In this document: positions 1-6,015 of the stretch, in pieces
Layout: every line of letters begins with the position of its first letter
Numbering within the stretch: position 1 is the first letter of the stretch
NCBI GenBank assembly: GCA_022615465.1
Contig: JAKEGR010000249.1
Location: 1-7,203, forward strand
Direction: 5' to 3'
DNA length: 7,203 nt
DNA from: Planctomycetota bacterium
GTDB lineage: Bacteria > Planctomycetota > Planctomycetia > Pirellulales > Lacipirellulaceae
The notes under the pieces: generated by a model
What the model was told of the DNA's origin: nothing
Seen by the model: only the letters and a program-made list of their open reading frames with translations
The model's database searches: none
Made by a program: the position numbers and the translations under genes

Positions 1-7
1 CAGTCTG

Positions 8-1339
8 CTAGCCGCCATTCAGCTTGCCGCGAGGCTCAATGATCCAAAATGTCATCAAACCGCCGATCACAAGCAGGACCGCGCCGCAAAGGAAGACCGG
101 CTCGTAGCCCAGCAGACCGACCAGCCAACCCACCAGCGGCGAGAGAATGATCACCGGGGCGGCAAGACACAGGCCCACCGTGCTGACATAACGCGGATGA
201 TGTTCTCGGAGGGCGATTTCGAGCGTGTAGTTGGAAAGCAGCTTGATGGTCACGGGCGTCATCCCGGTCGTGGCAAACACGAGCCAATACCAATGGCGAC
301 CGATTTCCGGATCAAGACGCGCCAAGCCGCAGGCCAACAGCGGCGTACTCGCCCCGCCCAAGATCGTTAGCCGCAGGGCGAGGCGATTTCCGTACCGATC
401 GGCCAGCGGGCCGGTCAGGATGCCGAGCACCGCCACGGCCGCGTTTTGCACGCACAACCAGACAATGAGATCCTTGTAGGCCAGATTCAAACGTTCGCGG
501 CCCAGCGTCTGGTAATGGGGAAAGAGCATGAAGCTGGTGCCAAACAGCGCGGCCACGGCGGCCAGTCGGCGGAAGTCGGCATCGGTGGCAACCAGGTTCA
601 TCGCCTCGCGAAAGGGCGTGAAACGGCCATTGGCAACGGACGCGTATTGATCCGCCGTCTCATGCACCGGCAGCATTGCCAGCGACCCGATCGCAAACGC
701 CACGGCGGTGGCCGCGAAGATGCCGACGAAGCCCGTGTCCGGCGTCGTAAGCCAGCGCTGCATGAGAACCCACGCGGCTCCGATCGCCAGCGGCGAGCCA
801 ATGGCGATCGAAACGCTCATCAATCGTCCGCGGTGCGTCGCGCGGACCAACTTGCCCTGCAAAACGTGGCCCGAGAGCTGGTTCATGCCCGTCAACGCAA
901 AGAAGATGCCGTAAAGCAAGAGGACGAGCGGGGCCACCCACCATTCCACGCCGCCGCTCGAATCGCGCCAAGCGCCGCTCTGCCAAAGCAGCGACAGGAT
1001 CGCGAACGGCACGCTCATGGCAAAGGTGTTGCGGGCCAGATGCCATTTTTTTCGCGGTGTGGCCTTGAGCTGCTCCGCATACAGCACGGGCGGCACGGCA
1101 AAGCCGAACCGATTAAGCACCGGCAGGAAGCCGCGTAACACAGGCCCCCCGCCAATGAAATCCAAGAACGCCGGCATCACGATGCTTTCGGTCTTGAAGA
1201 TCCAGCCGATCCGCAGCATCACCTGATGCACCGCCAACCAGGAAAAATTGCGCCACTCGTACTGAGGATCGCTAATATCAAGCTGAGCCGAATCGTACGG
1301 CTCCTCGTTGATCGGCAGTTCTTCGGTGGGGCGGAGCAT
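8..1339 (-). CDS. Major facilitator superfamily (MFS) transporter
   Basis: This encodes a 443-residue polytopic inner-membrane protein with about twelve hydrophobic segments, the usual size and layout of an MFS permease. A loop resembling MFS motif A (GPLADRYGNRLALR) lies near residues 310-323, at the start of the second half. The first half carries a charged segment, QGKLVRATHRGR, near residues 161-172. The N-terminal 30 residues are polar and acidic and are probably cytoplasmic. I chose the ATG at 1339. The frame stays open to a GTG at 1378, but the 13 extra residues would be translated from a heptad-repeat tract and look non-coding. No Shine-Dalgarno sequence precedes either start. The stop is TAG at 10-8. 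It is the last gene of the minus-strand cluster, 92 bases after the CYTH gene. The substrate cannot be deduced; an efflux or sugar role would be a guess. The MFS assignment itself is secure. Confidence 0.9.
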   Translation of the reverse strand: MLRPTEELPINEEPYDSAQLDISDPQYEWRNFSWLAVHQVMLRIGWIFKTESIVMPAFLDFIGGGPVLRGFLPVLNRFGFAVPPVLYAEQLKATPRKKWHLARNTFAMSVPFAILSLLWQSGAWRDSSGGVEWWVAPLVLLLYGIFFALTGMNQLSGHVLQGKLVRATHRGRLMSVSIAIGSPLAIGAAWVLMQRWLTTPDTGFVGIFAATAVAFAIGSLAMLPVHETADQYASVANGRFTPFREAMNLVATDADFRRLAAVAALFGTSFMLFPHYQTLGRERLNLAYKDLIVWLCVQNAAVAVLGILTGPLADRYGNRLALRLTILGGASTPLLACGLARLDPEIGRHWYWLVFATTGMTPVTIKLLSNYTLEIALREHHPRYVSTVGLCLAAPVIILSPLVGWLVGLLGYEPVFLCGAVLLVIGGLMTFWIIEPRGKLNGG

Positions 1340-1341
1340 GT

Positions 1342-1369
1342 GGTTCACTGTTCGTGGTCTGAGGTCTGA
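1342..1369 (-). repeat. Degenerate heptad tandem repeat just upstream of the MFS gene
   Basis: Read on the minus strand, four consecutive 7-base units precede the MFS start: TCAGACC (1369-1363), TCAGACC (1362-1356), ACGAACA (1355-1349) and GTGAACC (1348-1342). Two bases (AC) then lead into the ATG. The first two units are identical; the others are related with a one-base phase slip. The tract occupies the place where a ribosome binding site is expected, and none is visible. A second heptad tract occurs before cysS in this window. Function is unknown. Confidence 0.5.
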
Positions 1370-1431
1370 CAGGGGCACAAGCCTGGTTTCTCAACCGCGA
1401 ACCGAGGGATCGCTGGAAGAACATTGCCCAC

Positions 1432-1980
1432 TTACCGTTCCAGCAGCATTTCCAAATAGCTGCGCCGTTCGGAGGGGCCTAAGTCGAGATCCTCGGCGAG
1501 CGAAGCGATAACCTTCTTGGCGGCTTCGAGGCCGTCGTCGTCGGCCATCAATTCCAGTTCAACAAACGTGCCGAGGCCGGCGACTGTGTCCAGCGCGCCA
1601 TGGACCTCGCATTCCCCGCAGGCAACGTGAAAACTGCGACGTTCTTTTCGCACGACGGCAACGGGCACAAAACCAAGCGCGTGGAGCAGCTCTGCAAAAC
1701 GCCCGCCGCCAGCATCGTTCGGATCGAGTGGCAGTTCGATTTCGCGGCGGGTTTTCGTCGTCGTGTCGAGCTTCGGGCCTTTGTAGGTGACGAAACTCAC
1801 GGTGCCGACCGTGCGAATCCGCATCGCCTCGTCCGTCTGCGCAAAATCGCGCGCGGGATGGGAAAAATACTGATCCGACTGCACTACCTCACACGCCAAC
1901 GTCGCGCCACGTTTGGCCAGTCGCTTGACCAGAAGATCAGGATCGTCAACGCGATGCTTTTGTTCGACTTCAAATCGCAT
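1432..1980 (-). CDS. CYTH-domain protein, class IV adenylate cyclase (CyaB)-like
   Basis: This is a 182-residue cytoplasmic protein, the normal length for single-domain CyaB-like CYTH proteins. CYTH enzymes fold as a tunnel lined with charged residues that binds triphosphates with divalent metal; members are adenylate cyclases, thiamine triphosphatases or tripolyphosphatases. Visible signatures are the N-terminal ExExK motif (EVEQK, residues 4-8), a CyaB-type stretch with QYF, RDFAQTDEAMRIR (residues 37-56), TYKGPK (65-70), TRREIE (77-82), VRKERRSF (110-117), a GLGTFVELE strand (135-143) and the C-terminal SYLEMLLE. The ATG at 1980 puts ExExK at the usual place; an upstream GTG at 2070 would add 30 arginine-rich residues that overlap the preceding gene. 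The gap to the upstream UAP1-like gene is 2 bases (TAA CC ATG), so translation is probably coupled. Cyclase or phosphatase activity cannot be told from sequence. Confidence 0.9.
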   Translation of the reverse strand: MRFEVEQKHRVDDPDLLVKRLAKRGATLACEVVQSDQYFSHPARDFAQTDEAMRIRTVGTVSFVTYKGPKLDTTTKTRREIELPLDPNDAGGGRFAELLHALGFVPVAVVRKERRSFHVACGECEVHGALDTVAGLGTFVELELMADDDGLEAAKKVIASLAEDLDLGPSERRSYLEMLLER

Positions 1981-1982
1981 GG

Positions 1983-3413
1983 TTAACCTGTGTCGCGCAG
2001 ATACGTGGGTGCATCGATCTCTACCGGCCGATCGGTACGCGCGGCGACGCCTGCGCCGTCGAGCGCCCACAGCGGACTGATTTCCACCGCCACCCCATCC
2101 GCGACGCGCGTGCCAGCGGCTGTCAGCCAGCGGCGATGCTGATCGACCATCAACTGTCGTACATACTCCGCGGTGTCGCGTTCCGCCCCAGGCGCATTCT
2201 TGAGCGGCGCAAAAACATCTTGTTCGGTGTATTCCACGACGAGCGCGTTTTCGGCATGCGGCAAGAGATCGAAGATGAACCGCTCGAATTTCAGCGCGTT
2301 GGGCTTTGTCGGCTCGATTCGTCGGCCGGACTCATCGAGATGCGGCACCTTTTTCCGCGCGACATGAAACGGCAGAGTATCCTGGTGTGCCAGGGCGCGA
2401 TCCAAGAACGCCACCGCAAAGGCATGCACCGCAATGCTGCCAGCCCAGAATGTGAGCGAACCATCGGGGTTTCGCTGCTCGGCCCAGTCGTCCGGAAAGT
2501 CGCTGTATTCGATCACATGGACCCGGCCGTCAAGCGAGACGAAGTTGCCTACTTTGTCCCGTGGCCCCTGCTTGACCACCGCCATCGAAGTCAACTCCGA
2601 ATTTGCCAGCAAATGATACCCGATGAATTCGGCGTCGCAGATTGGCACCAGCGGATTGTCGACCTGTAAATAGAACAGATGCTTGATGCCGCGGCGGTGC
2701 ATGTGATCCATCGCGCCACTGTTCGCCAGGGCGGCAACCGTGCCGCCGTGCCCATCAGGGCTTAAGAACAGTTGATCCTTCTCGGCGAGCAGAAGCTTGC
2801 CCGTGGCGGCATCCACCGCCGGCATCGTGCCTTGGCAGAATACCACCAGATCATCTTCCGGCACATGAAAGCGATCCTGTTCGTCGAGAAATGCGACTTG
2901 TTCCTCGTGCGTGATCGGGCTGGTCATCATATAGACCGGCACCGCCGCGCCGTAGCGCCGCGTGGCAGCGAGTGCTTTCTCCAAATGAATCTGCAACAAC
3001 GACGCGCCCGAGACCGGCCCGATCGGATACGTGCCCTTGGCGTGATCGAAGCCGAGCCGGCTCCCCTGTCCGCCGGCCGTCAGCAGCACGCCGATTTCCC
3101 CCGCCCGCAAAGCAGAGACGCCGCGTTCGCGCGCCTCGTCCGCGGTAAACAGCCCCCCAATCTGGCGGTCGGCCAAACGTATCGCTGGAGGCGGTGCGGC
3201 CCGCCTGGCAAGCTCGACCCAGTCTTGGGTCACTGCTGCCTGGCCGAACAAGTCCGCAATCCGCCCGAAGTCGATGGCGCGAATCTGGCTGGCCAGCTTC
3301 AGGCGGCTCGCGTCGTTCAATTTTTCCCAAAACCGCAGCAAATGTTCCTGTCCATGCGGGATCAGCCGGGCGGCCAGTTCGTCCCGATGTAGCGGTGTCT
3401 GCCATCGATTCAT
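1983..3413 (-). CDS. UDPGP-family UDP-sugar pyrophosphorylase, UAP1/AGX-like
   Basis: This is a 476-residue cytoplasmic nucleotidyltransferase of the eukaryote-type UDP-sugar pyrophosphorylase family, which makes UDP-sugar and pyrophosphate from UTP and a sugar 1-phosphate. The nucleotide-binding loop AGGQGSRLG is at residues 113-121, followed by KG (126-127). Further UAP1-like blocks are SPDGHGG (218-224), QVDNPLV (250-256), PFHVARKKVPHLD (348-360), KFERFIFDLLPHAE (375-388), FAPLKNAPGA (401-410) and HRRW (426-429). These resemble UDP-N-acetylhexosamine pyrophosphorylases (UAP1/AGX) more than bacterial GalU or GlmU, so UDP-GlcNAc or a related product is likely but unproven. The ATG at 3413 overlaps the stop of an upstream micropeptide ORF (TGATG). 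Alternative starts at 3425 (ATG) and 3455 (GTG) would run inside that ORF, and the 3425 ATG directly abuts its purine-rich tract. The CYTH gene follows after 2 bases. The sugar may serve envelope or polysaccharide synthesis, by inference. Confidence 0.9.
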   Translation of the reverse strand: MNRWQTPLHRDELAARLIPHGQEHLLRFWEKLNDASRLKLASQIRAIDFGRIADLFGQAAVTQDWVELARRAAPPPAIRLADRQIGGLFTADEARERGVSALRAGEIGVLLTAGGQGSRLGFDHAKGTYPIGPVSGASLLQIHLEKALAATRRYGAAVPVYMMTSPITHEEQVAFLDEQDRFHVPEDDLVVFCQGTMPAVDAATGKLLLAEKDQLFLSPDGHGGTVAALANSGAMDHMHRRGIKHLFYLQVDNPLVPICDAEFIGYHLLANSELTSMAVVKQGPRDKVGNFVSLDGRVHVIEYSDFPDDWAEQRNPDGSLTFWAGSIAVHAFAVAFLDRALAHQDTLPFHVARKKVPHLDESGRRIEPTKPNALKFERFIFDLLPHAENALVVEYTEQDVFAPLKNAPGAERDTAEYVRQLMVDQHRRWLTAAGTRVADGVAVEISPLWALDGAGVAARTDRPVEIDAPTYLRDTG

Positions 3414-3574
3414 CAGAAAATCCATCCCCTTACCCAGGCGTAGGCCAGTAGACACAACAGCGGAAACAGCACGAACACCGTGCAGTACGTGTAAATCGTT
3501 GTCCAGACGTGTCGCGGCCAGCGTGCCACAGGTTCATCCAATTGCAAAGAATCGGGGCAATCTACAACCCGCAT
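3413..3574 (-). CDS. Small single-pass membrane protein (53 aa), coupled to the UAP1-like gene
   Basis: A 53-codon ORF runs from ATG 3574 to TGA 3415-3413. The first 23 residues are polar (DCPDS near 5-9, then RWPRH near 18-22). Residues about 24-47 form one strongly hydrophobic segment rich in aromatic and aliphatic residues (WTTIYTYCTVFVLFPLLC at 24-41), ending in WVRGWIF. Its stop overlaps the next gene's start as TGATG, a classic coupling junction. Third codon positions are mostly G or C, as in neighbouring genes. A sigma70-like minus-strand promoter lies at 3638-3610, so it would be the first gene of the transcript. The weak point is initiation: a purine-rich AGGAAGG (3597-3591) is 16 bases from the ATG, too far for a normal ribosome binding site. 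I do not recognise a family. It could be a membrane anchor or regulator of the downstream enzyme, or merely a coupling leader. Confidence 0.55.
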   Translation of the reverse strand: MRVVDCPDSLQLDEPVARWPRHVWTTIYTYCTVFVLFPLLCLLAYAWVRGWIF

Positions 3575-3609
3575 CCACCAGTCGACGAGGCCTTCCTGCT
3601 GCTACAACT

Positions 3610-3638
3610 GTCATAAAACGCGGCGACGGTCGGGTCAA
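3610..3638 (-). promoter_or_regulatory. Sigma70-like promoter of the minus-strand operon
   Basis: On the minus strand, TTGACC (3638-3633) matches the -35 consensus at 5 of 6 bases. TATGAC (3615-3610) matches the -10 at 4 of 6, with a 17-base spacer. The predicted transcript start is near 3603, giving a leader of about 29 bases to the micropeptide ATG at 3574. It is divergent to the metK promoter, with the two -35 boxes only 4 bp apart. Confidence 0.55.
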
Positions 3639-3642
3639 ACGG

Positions 3643-3672
3643 TTGCCGGTGGCCCCGTCATGCATCTATAAT
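3643..3672 (+). promoter_or_regulatory. Sigma70-like promoter of metK
   Basis: TTGCCG (3643-3648) is a 4-of-6 match to the -35 box. TATAAT (3667-3672) is a perfect -10 box, and the spacer is 18 bases. The predicted transcript start is near 3679, leaving a leader of about 109 bases before the GTG of metK at 3788. That leader holds a leader ORF and alternative hairpins, so post-initiation control is plausible. Confidence 0.7.
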
Positions 3673-3678
3673 GACGGG
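3654..3678. promoter_or_regulatory. Perfect inverted repeat overlapping the metK -10 box (candidate operator)
   Basis: CCCGTCAT (3654-3661) and ATGACGGG (3671-3678) are perfect 8-bp inverted arms around a 9-base AT-rich spacer. The left arm lies in the -35/-10 spacer. The right arm begins inside the -10 hexamer and runs to the predicted start point. A dimeric regulator bound here would block RNA polymerase at metK. The arms are not a MetJ box (AGACGTCT-type). No regulator gene is present in the window. The repeat is directly visible; the operator role is inference. Confidence 0.45.
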
Positions 3679-3698
3679 CTACTGCTCACATGTCGCCA

Positions 3699-3738
3699 GG
3701 CATCATCGCCCGAGGAGATGCCCTGATGGCATACCATC
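3699..3738 (+). promoter_or_regulatory. Alternative hairpins in the metK leader
   Basis: Three short perfect pairings overlap. A pairs GGCATC (3699-3704) with GATGCC (3717-3722). B pairs ATGCC (3718-3722) with GGCAT (3728-3732). C pairs GATGG (3725-3729) with CCATC (3734-3738) around a 4-base loop. B excludes both A and C, while A and C can coexist, so two folds compete. Helix C would bury the leader-peptide ATG (3726-3728), and the leader ribosome binding site (3712-3717) sits in the loop of A. Stems are only 5-6 bp, so this may be chance. The region does not show the conserved core of the SAM-I riboswitch. Confidence 0.3.
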
Positions 3739-3776
3739 TTACACAGTTCACACAATTCAGCATCCCCGTTTATTGA
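3726..3776 (+). CDS. Putative metK leader peptide (16 aa)
   Basis: This is a short ORF in the metK leader encoding [17 protein letters not shown] strong GAGGAG (3712-3717) lies 8 bases before its ATG, ideal for initiation. The TGA stop (3774-3776) overlaps the GAGGAG (3775-3780) that serves metK, so ribosomes finishing this peptide would sit on the metK ribosome binding site. The peptide repeats TQF TQF, with the two glutamine codons differing synonymously (CAG, CAA). The same frame also opens at an ATG at 3690, giving 28 residues, but that start lacks a ribosome binding site and lies about 11 bases from the predicted transcript start. There is no internal methionine run that would suggest methionine attenuation. 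It may be a translational coupler, a sensing leader peptide, or chance; the two well-placed GAGGAG sites favour real translation. Confidence 0.5.
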   Translation: MAYHLTQFTQFSIPVY

Positions 3777-3780
3777 GGAG
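3775..3780 (+). promoter_or_regulatory. metK ribosome binding site
   Basis: GAGGAG lies 7 bases before the GTG at 3788 and decides that start over the many upstream in-frame codons. It overlaps the TGA stop of the putative leader peptide. Confidence 0.8.
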
Positions 3781-3787
3781 CACTTCC

Positions 3788-4972
3788 GTGACATCCGGCA
3801 GATACCTGTTTACCAGCGAATCGGTCAGCATGGGGCATCCAGACAAAGTGGCCGATCAGATTTCCGACGGCATCCTGGATGCGCTTTTGGCGCAGGATCC
3901 ACTCAGCCGGGTCGCTTGTGAAACGATGGTCACCACGGGAAGGGCAATCGTTGCGGGCGAGATCACGACCAAGGGCAAAGTGGACTACGAAAAGGTCGTG
4001 CGGAACATCATCCGTGACATTGGATATACGGACGAAGAGATTGGCTTCTCGGCCGACTCCTGCCGTGTTGACGTGCTTCTCCACGAACAGAGTTCTGATA
4101 TCGCGATGGGGGTCGATGACAATGCGGCCAAAGGCAAGGATATTGGCGCCGGCGACCAGGGACTTATGTTTGGCTTTGCCTGCAACGACACACCCGAAAT
4201 GATGCCGCTGCCGATCGCGCTGGCCCATCGGATCCTCAACCGGTTGACCGTGGCACGGCAACAGGGTGAAGTCGATTGGCTGCGACCGGACAGCAAGAGC
4301 CAGGTCACGGTCGAATTTGATGGGGCGACGCCGATCCGAATTGATACGGTCGTTGTTTCGACGCAGCACGCACCTCAAGTCAAACACGAGGAAATCCGTC
4401 GATATATTATCGAGGAGATTATCGAGCCGCTCCTGCCGGCCGATTTGATCAATGGCCAAGTTTCGTATCACATCAATCCGACCGGTCGGTTCGTGGTCGG
4501 TGGTCCCCATGGCGACTGCGGCCTCACGGGCCGGAAGATCATCGTCGACACGTACGGTGGTTGGGGGCGGCATGGTGGTGGCGCGTTCAGCGGCAAGGAT
4601 CCGACCAAAGTCGATCGTAGTGCTGCTTACATGGCGCGTTACATCGCCAAGAATATCGTTGCCGCCGGCCTGGCTGACCGCTGCGAGGTGCAGCTTGCCT
4701 ACGCAATTGGCGTGTCGGAACCGGTGAGTGTCAACGTAGACACGGACGGCTCCGGCCGGCTCGACGACGCGCGGTTGTGCGAACTAGTTCGCGAGATATT
4801 TCCTCTCACGCCGTCGGGCATCATCCGGCACCTCGACTTGCGTCGGCCGCTTTATCGCAAGGCGGCCTCGGGGGGGCATTTTGGCCGCAACGAGCCGGAG
4901 TTTACTTGGGAAAAAACCGACAAGGCCCGTGAGTTGGCTTCCGCCGCGGAGGCGGTCGCGGCGGCAATGTGA
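3788..4972 (+). CDS. metK: S-adenosylmethionine synthetase
   Basis: This 394-residue cytoplasmic enzyme makes S-adenosylmethionine from methionine and ATP, releasing phosphate and pyrophosphate. Its length is close to E. coli MetK (384). Family signatures are all present: GHPDK at residues 16-20, the GAGDQG signature at 120-125, and [19 protein letters not shown] at 263-281. The start is GTG at 3788, supported by GAGGAG 7 bases upstream and by the protein beginning just before the conserved [15 protein letters not shown]. The frame is open back to 3671, but that extension would cover the leader and has no family similarity. It is transcribed from a good promoter at 3643-3672 with a candidate operator and a leader ORF, so expression may be tuned. 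A membrane-protein gene follows after 48 bases and may be cotranscribed. Nothing in the catalytic motifs looks degenerate. Confidence 0.98.
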   Translation: MTSGRYLFTSESVSMGHPDKVADQISDGILDALLAQDPLSRVACETMVTTGRAIVAGEITTKGKVDYEKVVRNIIRDIGYTDEEIGFSADSCRVDVLLHEQSSDIAMGVDDNAAKGKDIGAGDQGLMFGFACNDTPEMMPLPIALAHRILNRLTVARQQGEVDWLRPDSKSQVTVEFDGATPIRIDTVVVSTQHAPQVKHEEIRRYIIEEIIEPLLPADLINGQVSYHINPTGRFVVGGPHGDCGLTGRKIIVDTYGGWGRHGGGAFSGKDPTKVDRSAAYMARYIAKNIVAAGLADRCEVQLAYAIGVSEPVSVNVDTDGSGRLDDARLCELVREIFPLTPSGIIRHLDLRRPLYRKAASGGHFGRNEPEFTWEKTDKARELASAAEAVAAAM

Positions 4973-5020
4973 TCGCCGCGGAACTGCCAGGTTCGTTCGC
5001 CCTGCGATCGGAGTTGCGTG

Positions 5021-5893
5021 GTGTCCGTAACGGATGGTGTCTGGCGAATTGGATCCGTGGGTGCCGCGCGCCGCTGGCCCGTTGGTGAACTCGCCGCGGC
5101 GTCTGGGCTGCTTGCGGTCTCATTGGGCTTCTTTCTTGTAGTTCGTCGCGCCGCGGGCGCGATCTCCGCTCCGCTTGCTCCGACGCCACTCGTCCTGATG
5201 GTACTCGTCCTGTTGGCCTGGGCATGGGGCGTGCTGGCGGCGTGCCGGTGGCTCCGCCAGTTCTCGTCGATAACGTCCTGGTTGCCGGCCAGTGCTTTGT
5301 TGTTGTTTGCGATCGCTTGTTCCTATCCTGGCAGCCGCGTTGTGGATTGGGTCGTGTGGCTGCCGGCGATGGCGGCCTGCCTGCTCGGTCCGTGGAGGAT
5401 CGCTCGATCGCGCCAAGAAACTGCGGGCTTACCCAAAGCTCAAACCCAAGCAACGGTCGGCGAAAAAGCCGCCGGCCTGGCAGGAAGTGACTTGCAGGCA
5501 AGCGAAATGGCCTGGGATTCGAATGCCGGGGACGTCTCTGGAGAAGTGTTGCAGCAATTCACTCGTTTCCGCACCTCGGAGGGGCAGGAAGTGATCCACG
5601 GCACGCTCTTCGCCGAGTTTCGTCCTGGCCAACGCAGCGGAGCGATTTACCTTGCTTTCTGTCCGCCGTTCGAGTTTCTCCCAGAAATCGAAGTGAATGC
5701 CACGCGCGGCCCGGAGTCAAGCATCCACGTTGTTCAGCTGCTCCACAACGGAGTACAACTCGACGTGCGACTGACGCAAGCGTCTGAACGCTGCGAAAGG
5801 GTCGCCGTGGAACTAATAGCGGCAGAAGTCAGCAATTCAGAAGACGCGGGCGATGGACTTCCGGAAGCCGACGGAATGAACTTCGACAAATAG
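5021..5893 (+). CDS. Hypothetical membrane protein with soluble C-terminal domain
   Basis: This is a 290-residue protein of no family I recognise. Four hydrophobic segments lie at about residues 24-42, 56-76, 87-102 and 107-126, linked by short loops. A low-complexity linker (about 130-172) follows. The last part is a soluble domain (about 173-270) with alternating strands, including GEVLQQFTRFRTSEGQEVIHG, a PGQRSGAIYLAFCPPFEF block and LLHNGVQLDVRL. The well-ordered domain suggests conservation, possibly as a sensor or partner-binding module at the cytoplasmic face; that is inference. GTG occurs at both 5018 and 5021. GGAG (5010-5013) is 7 bases from the second and 4 from the first, so 5021 is preferred. 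It starts 48 bases after metK with no promoter seen between, so it may share the metK transcript. The stop is TAG at 5891-5893. No terminator is evident after it. Confidence 0.8.
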   Translation: MSVTDGVWRIGSVGAARRWPVGELAAASGLLAVSLGFFLVVRRAAGAISAPLAPTPLVLMVLVLLAWAWGVLAACRWLRQFSSITSWLPASALLLFAIACSYPGSRVVDWVVWLPAMAACLLGPWRIARSRQETAGLPKAQTQATVGEKAAGLAGSDLQASEMAWDSNAGDVSGEVLQQFTRFRTSEGQEVIHGTLFAEFRPGQRSGAIYLAFCPPFEFLPEIEVNATRGPESSIHVVQLLHNGVQLDVRLTQASERCERVAVELIAAEVSNSEDAGDGLPEADGMNFDK

Positions 5894-5960
5894 CGTCGGA
5901 CAGTCAATAACTCATCGGCTCCTTTCGCCGCAAGCTTGCCTACGCGCCAGGCGGTTCGCG

Positions 5961-5989
5961 TTGTCGCGGTTCTGTTGCTCCGCTATAAT
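5961..5989 (+). promoter_or_regulatory. Sigma70-like promoter of ispF
   Basis: TTGTCG (5961-5966) and a perfect TATAAT (5984-5989) are separated by 17 bases. The predicted start point is near 5996. This promoter lies inside the 5' open extension of the ispF frame (open from 5936), which argues that the extension is not translated. The stretch 5894-6015 otherwise holds nothing recognisable. The ispF leader is about 125 bases. Confidence 0.65.
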
Positions 5990-6015
5990 CCGCGCGGTTT
6001 CCGGATTCGCTTCCG

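Noticed and set aside
446..1138. 230-codon plus-strand ORF opposite the MFS gene
   Set aside because: It is antisense to a clear MFS coding sequence, rich in R, H and Q with no domain signal; a composition shadow of a GC-rich gene.
2136..3392. Plus-strand ORFs of 177 and 206 codons opposite the UAP1-like gene
   Set aside because: They are antisense shadows; all family motifs are on the minus strand.
3671..3787. N-terminal extension of MetK by 39 codons
   Set aside because: It begins inside the -10 box, has no family similarity, and a strong ribosome binding site selects GTG 3788.
3679..3787. SAM riboswitch upstream of metK
   Set aside because: GAGGAGATGCCCTGATGGC faintly resembles part of the SAM-I core, but the GGCAACC-type segment and the four-way junction helices are missing. 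A covariance-model scan would settle it.
3770..4573. 267-codon minus-strand ORF opposite metK
   Set aside because: It lies fully antisense to the conserved MetK sequence and shows no recognisable motif.
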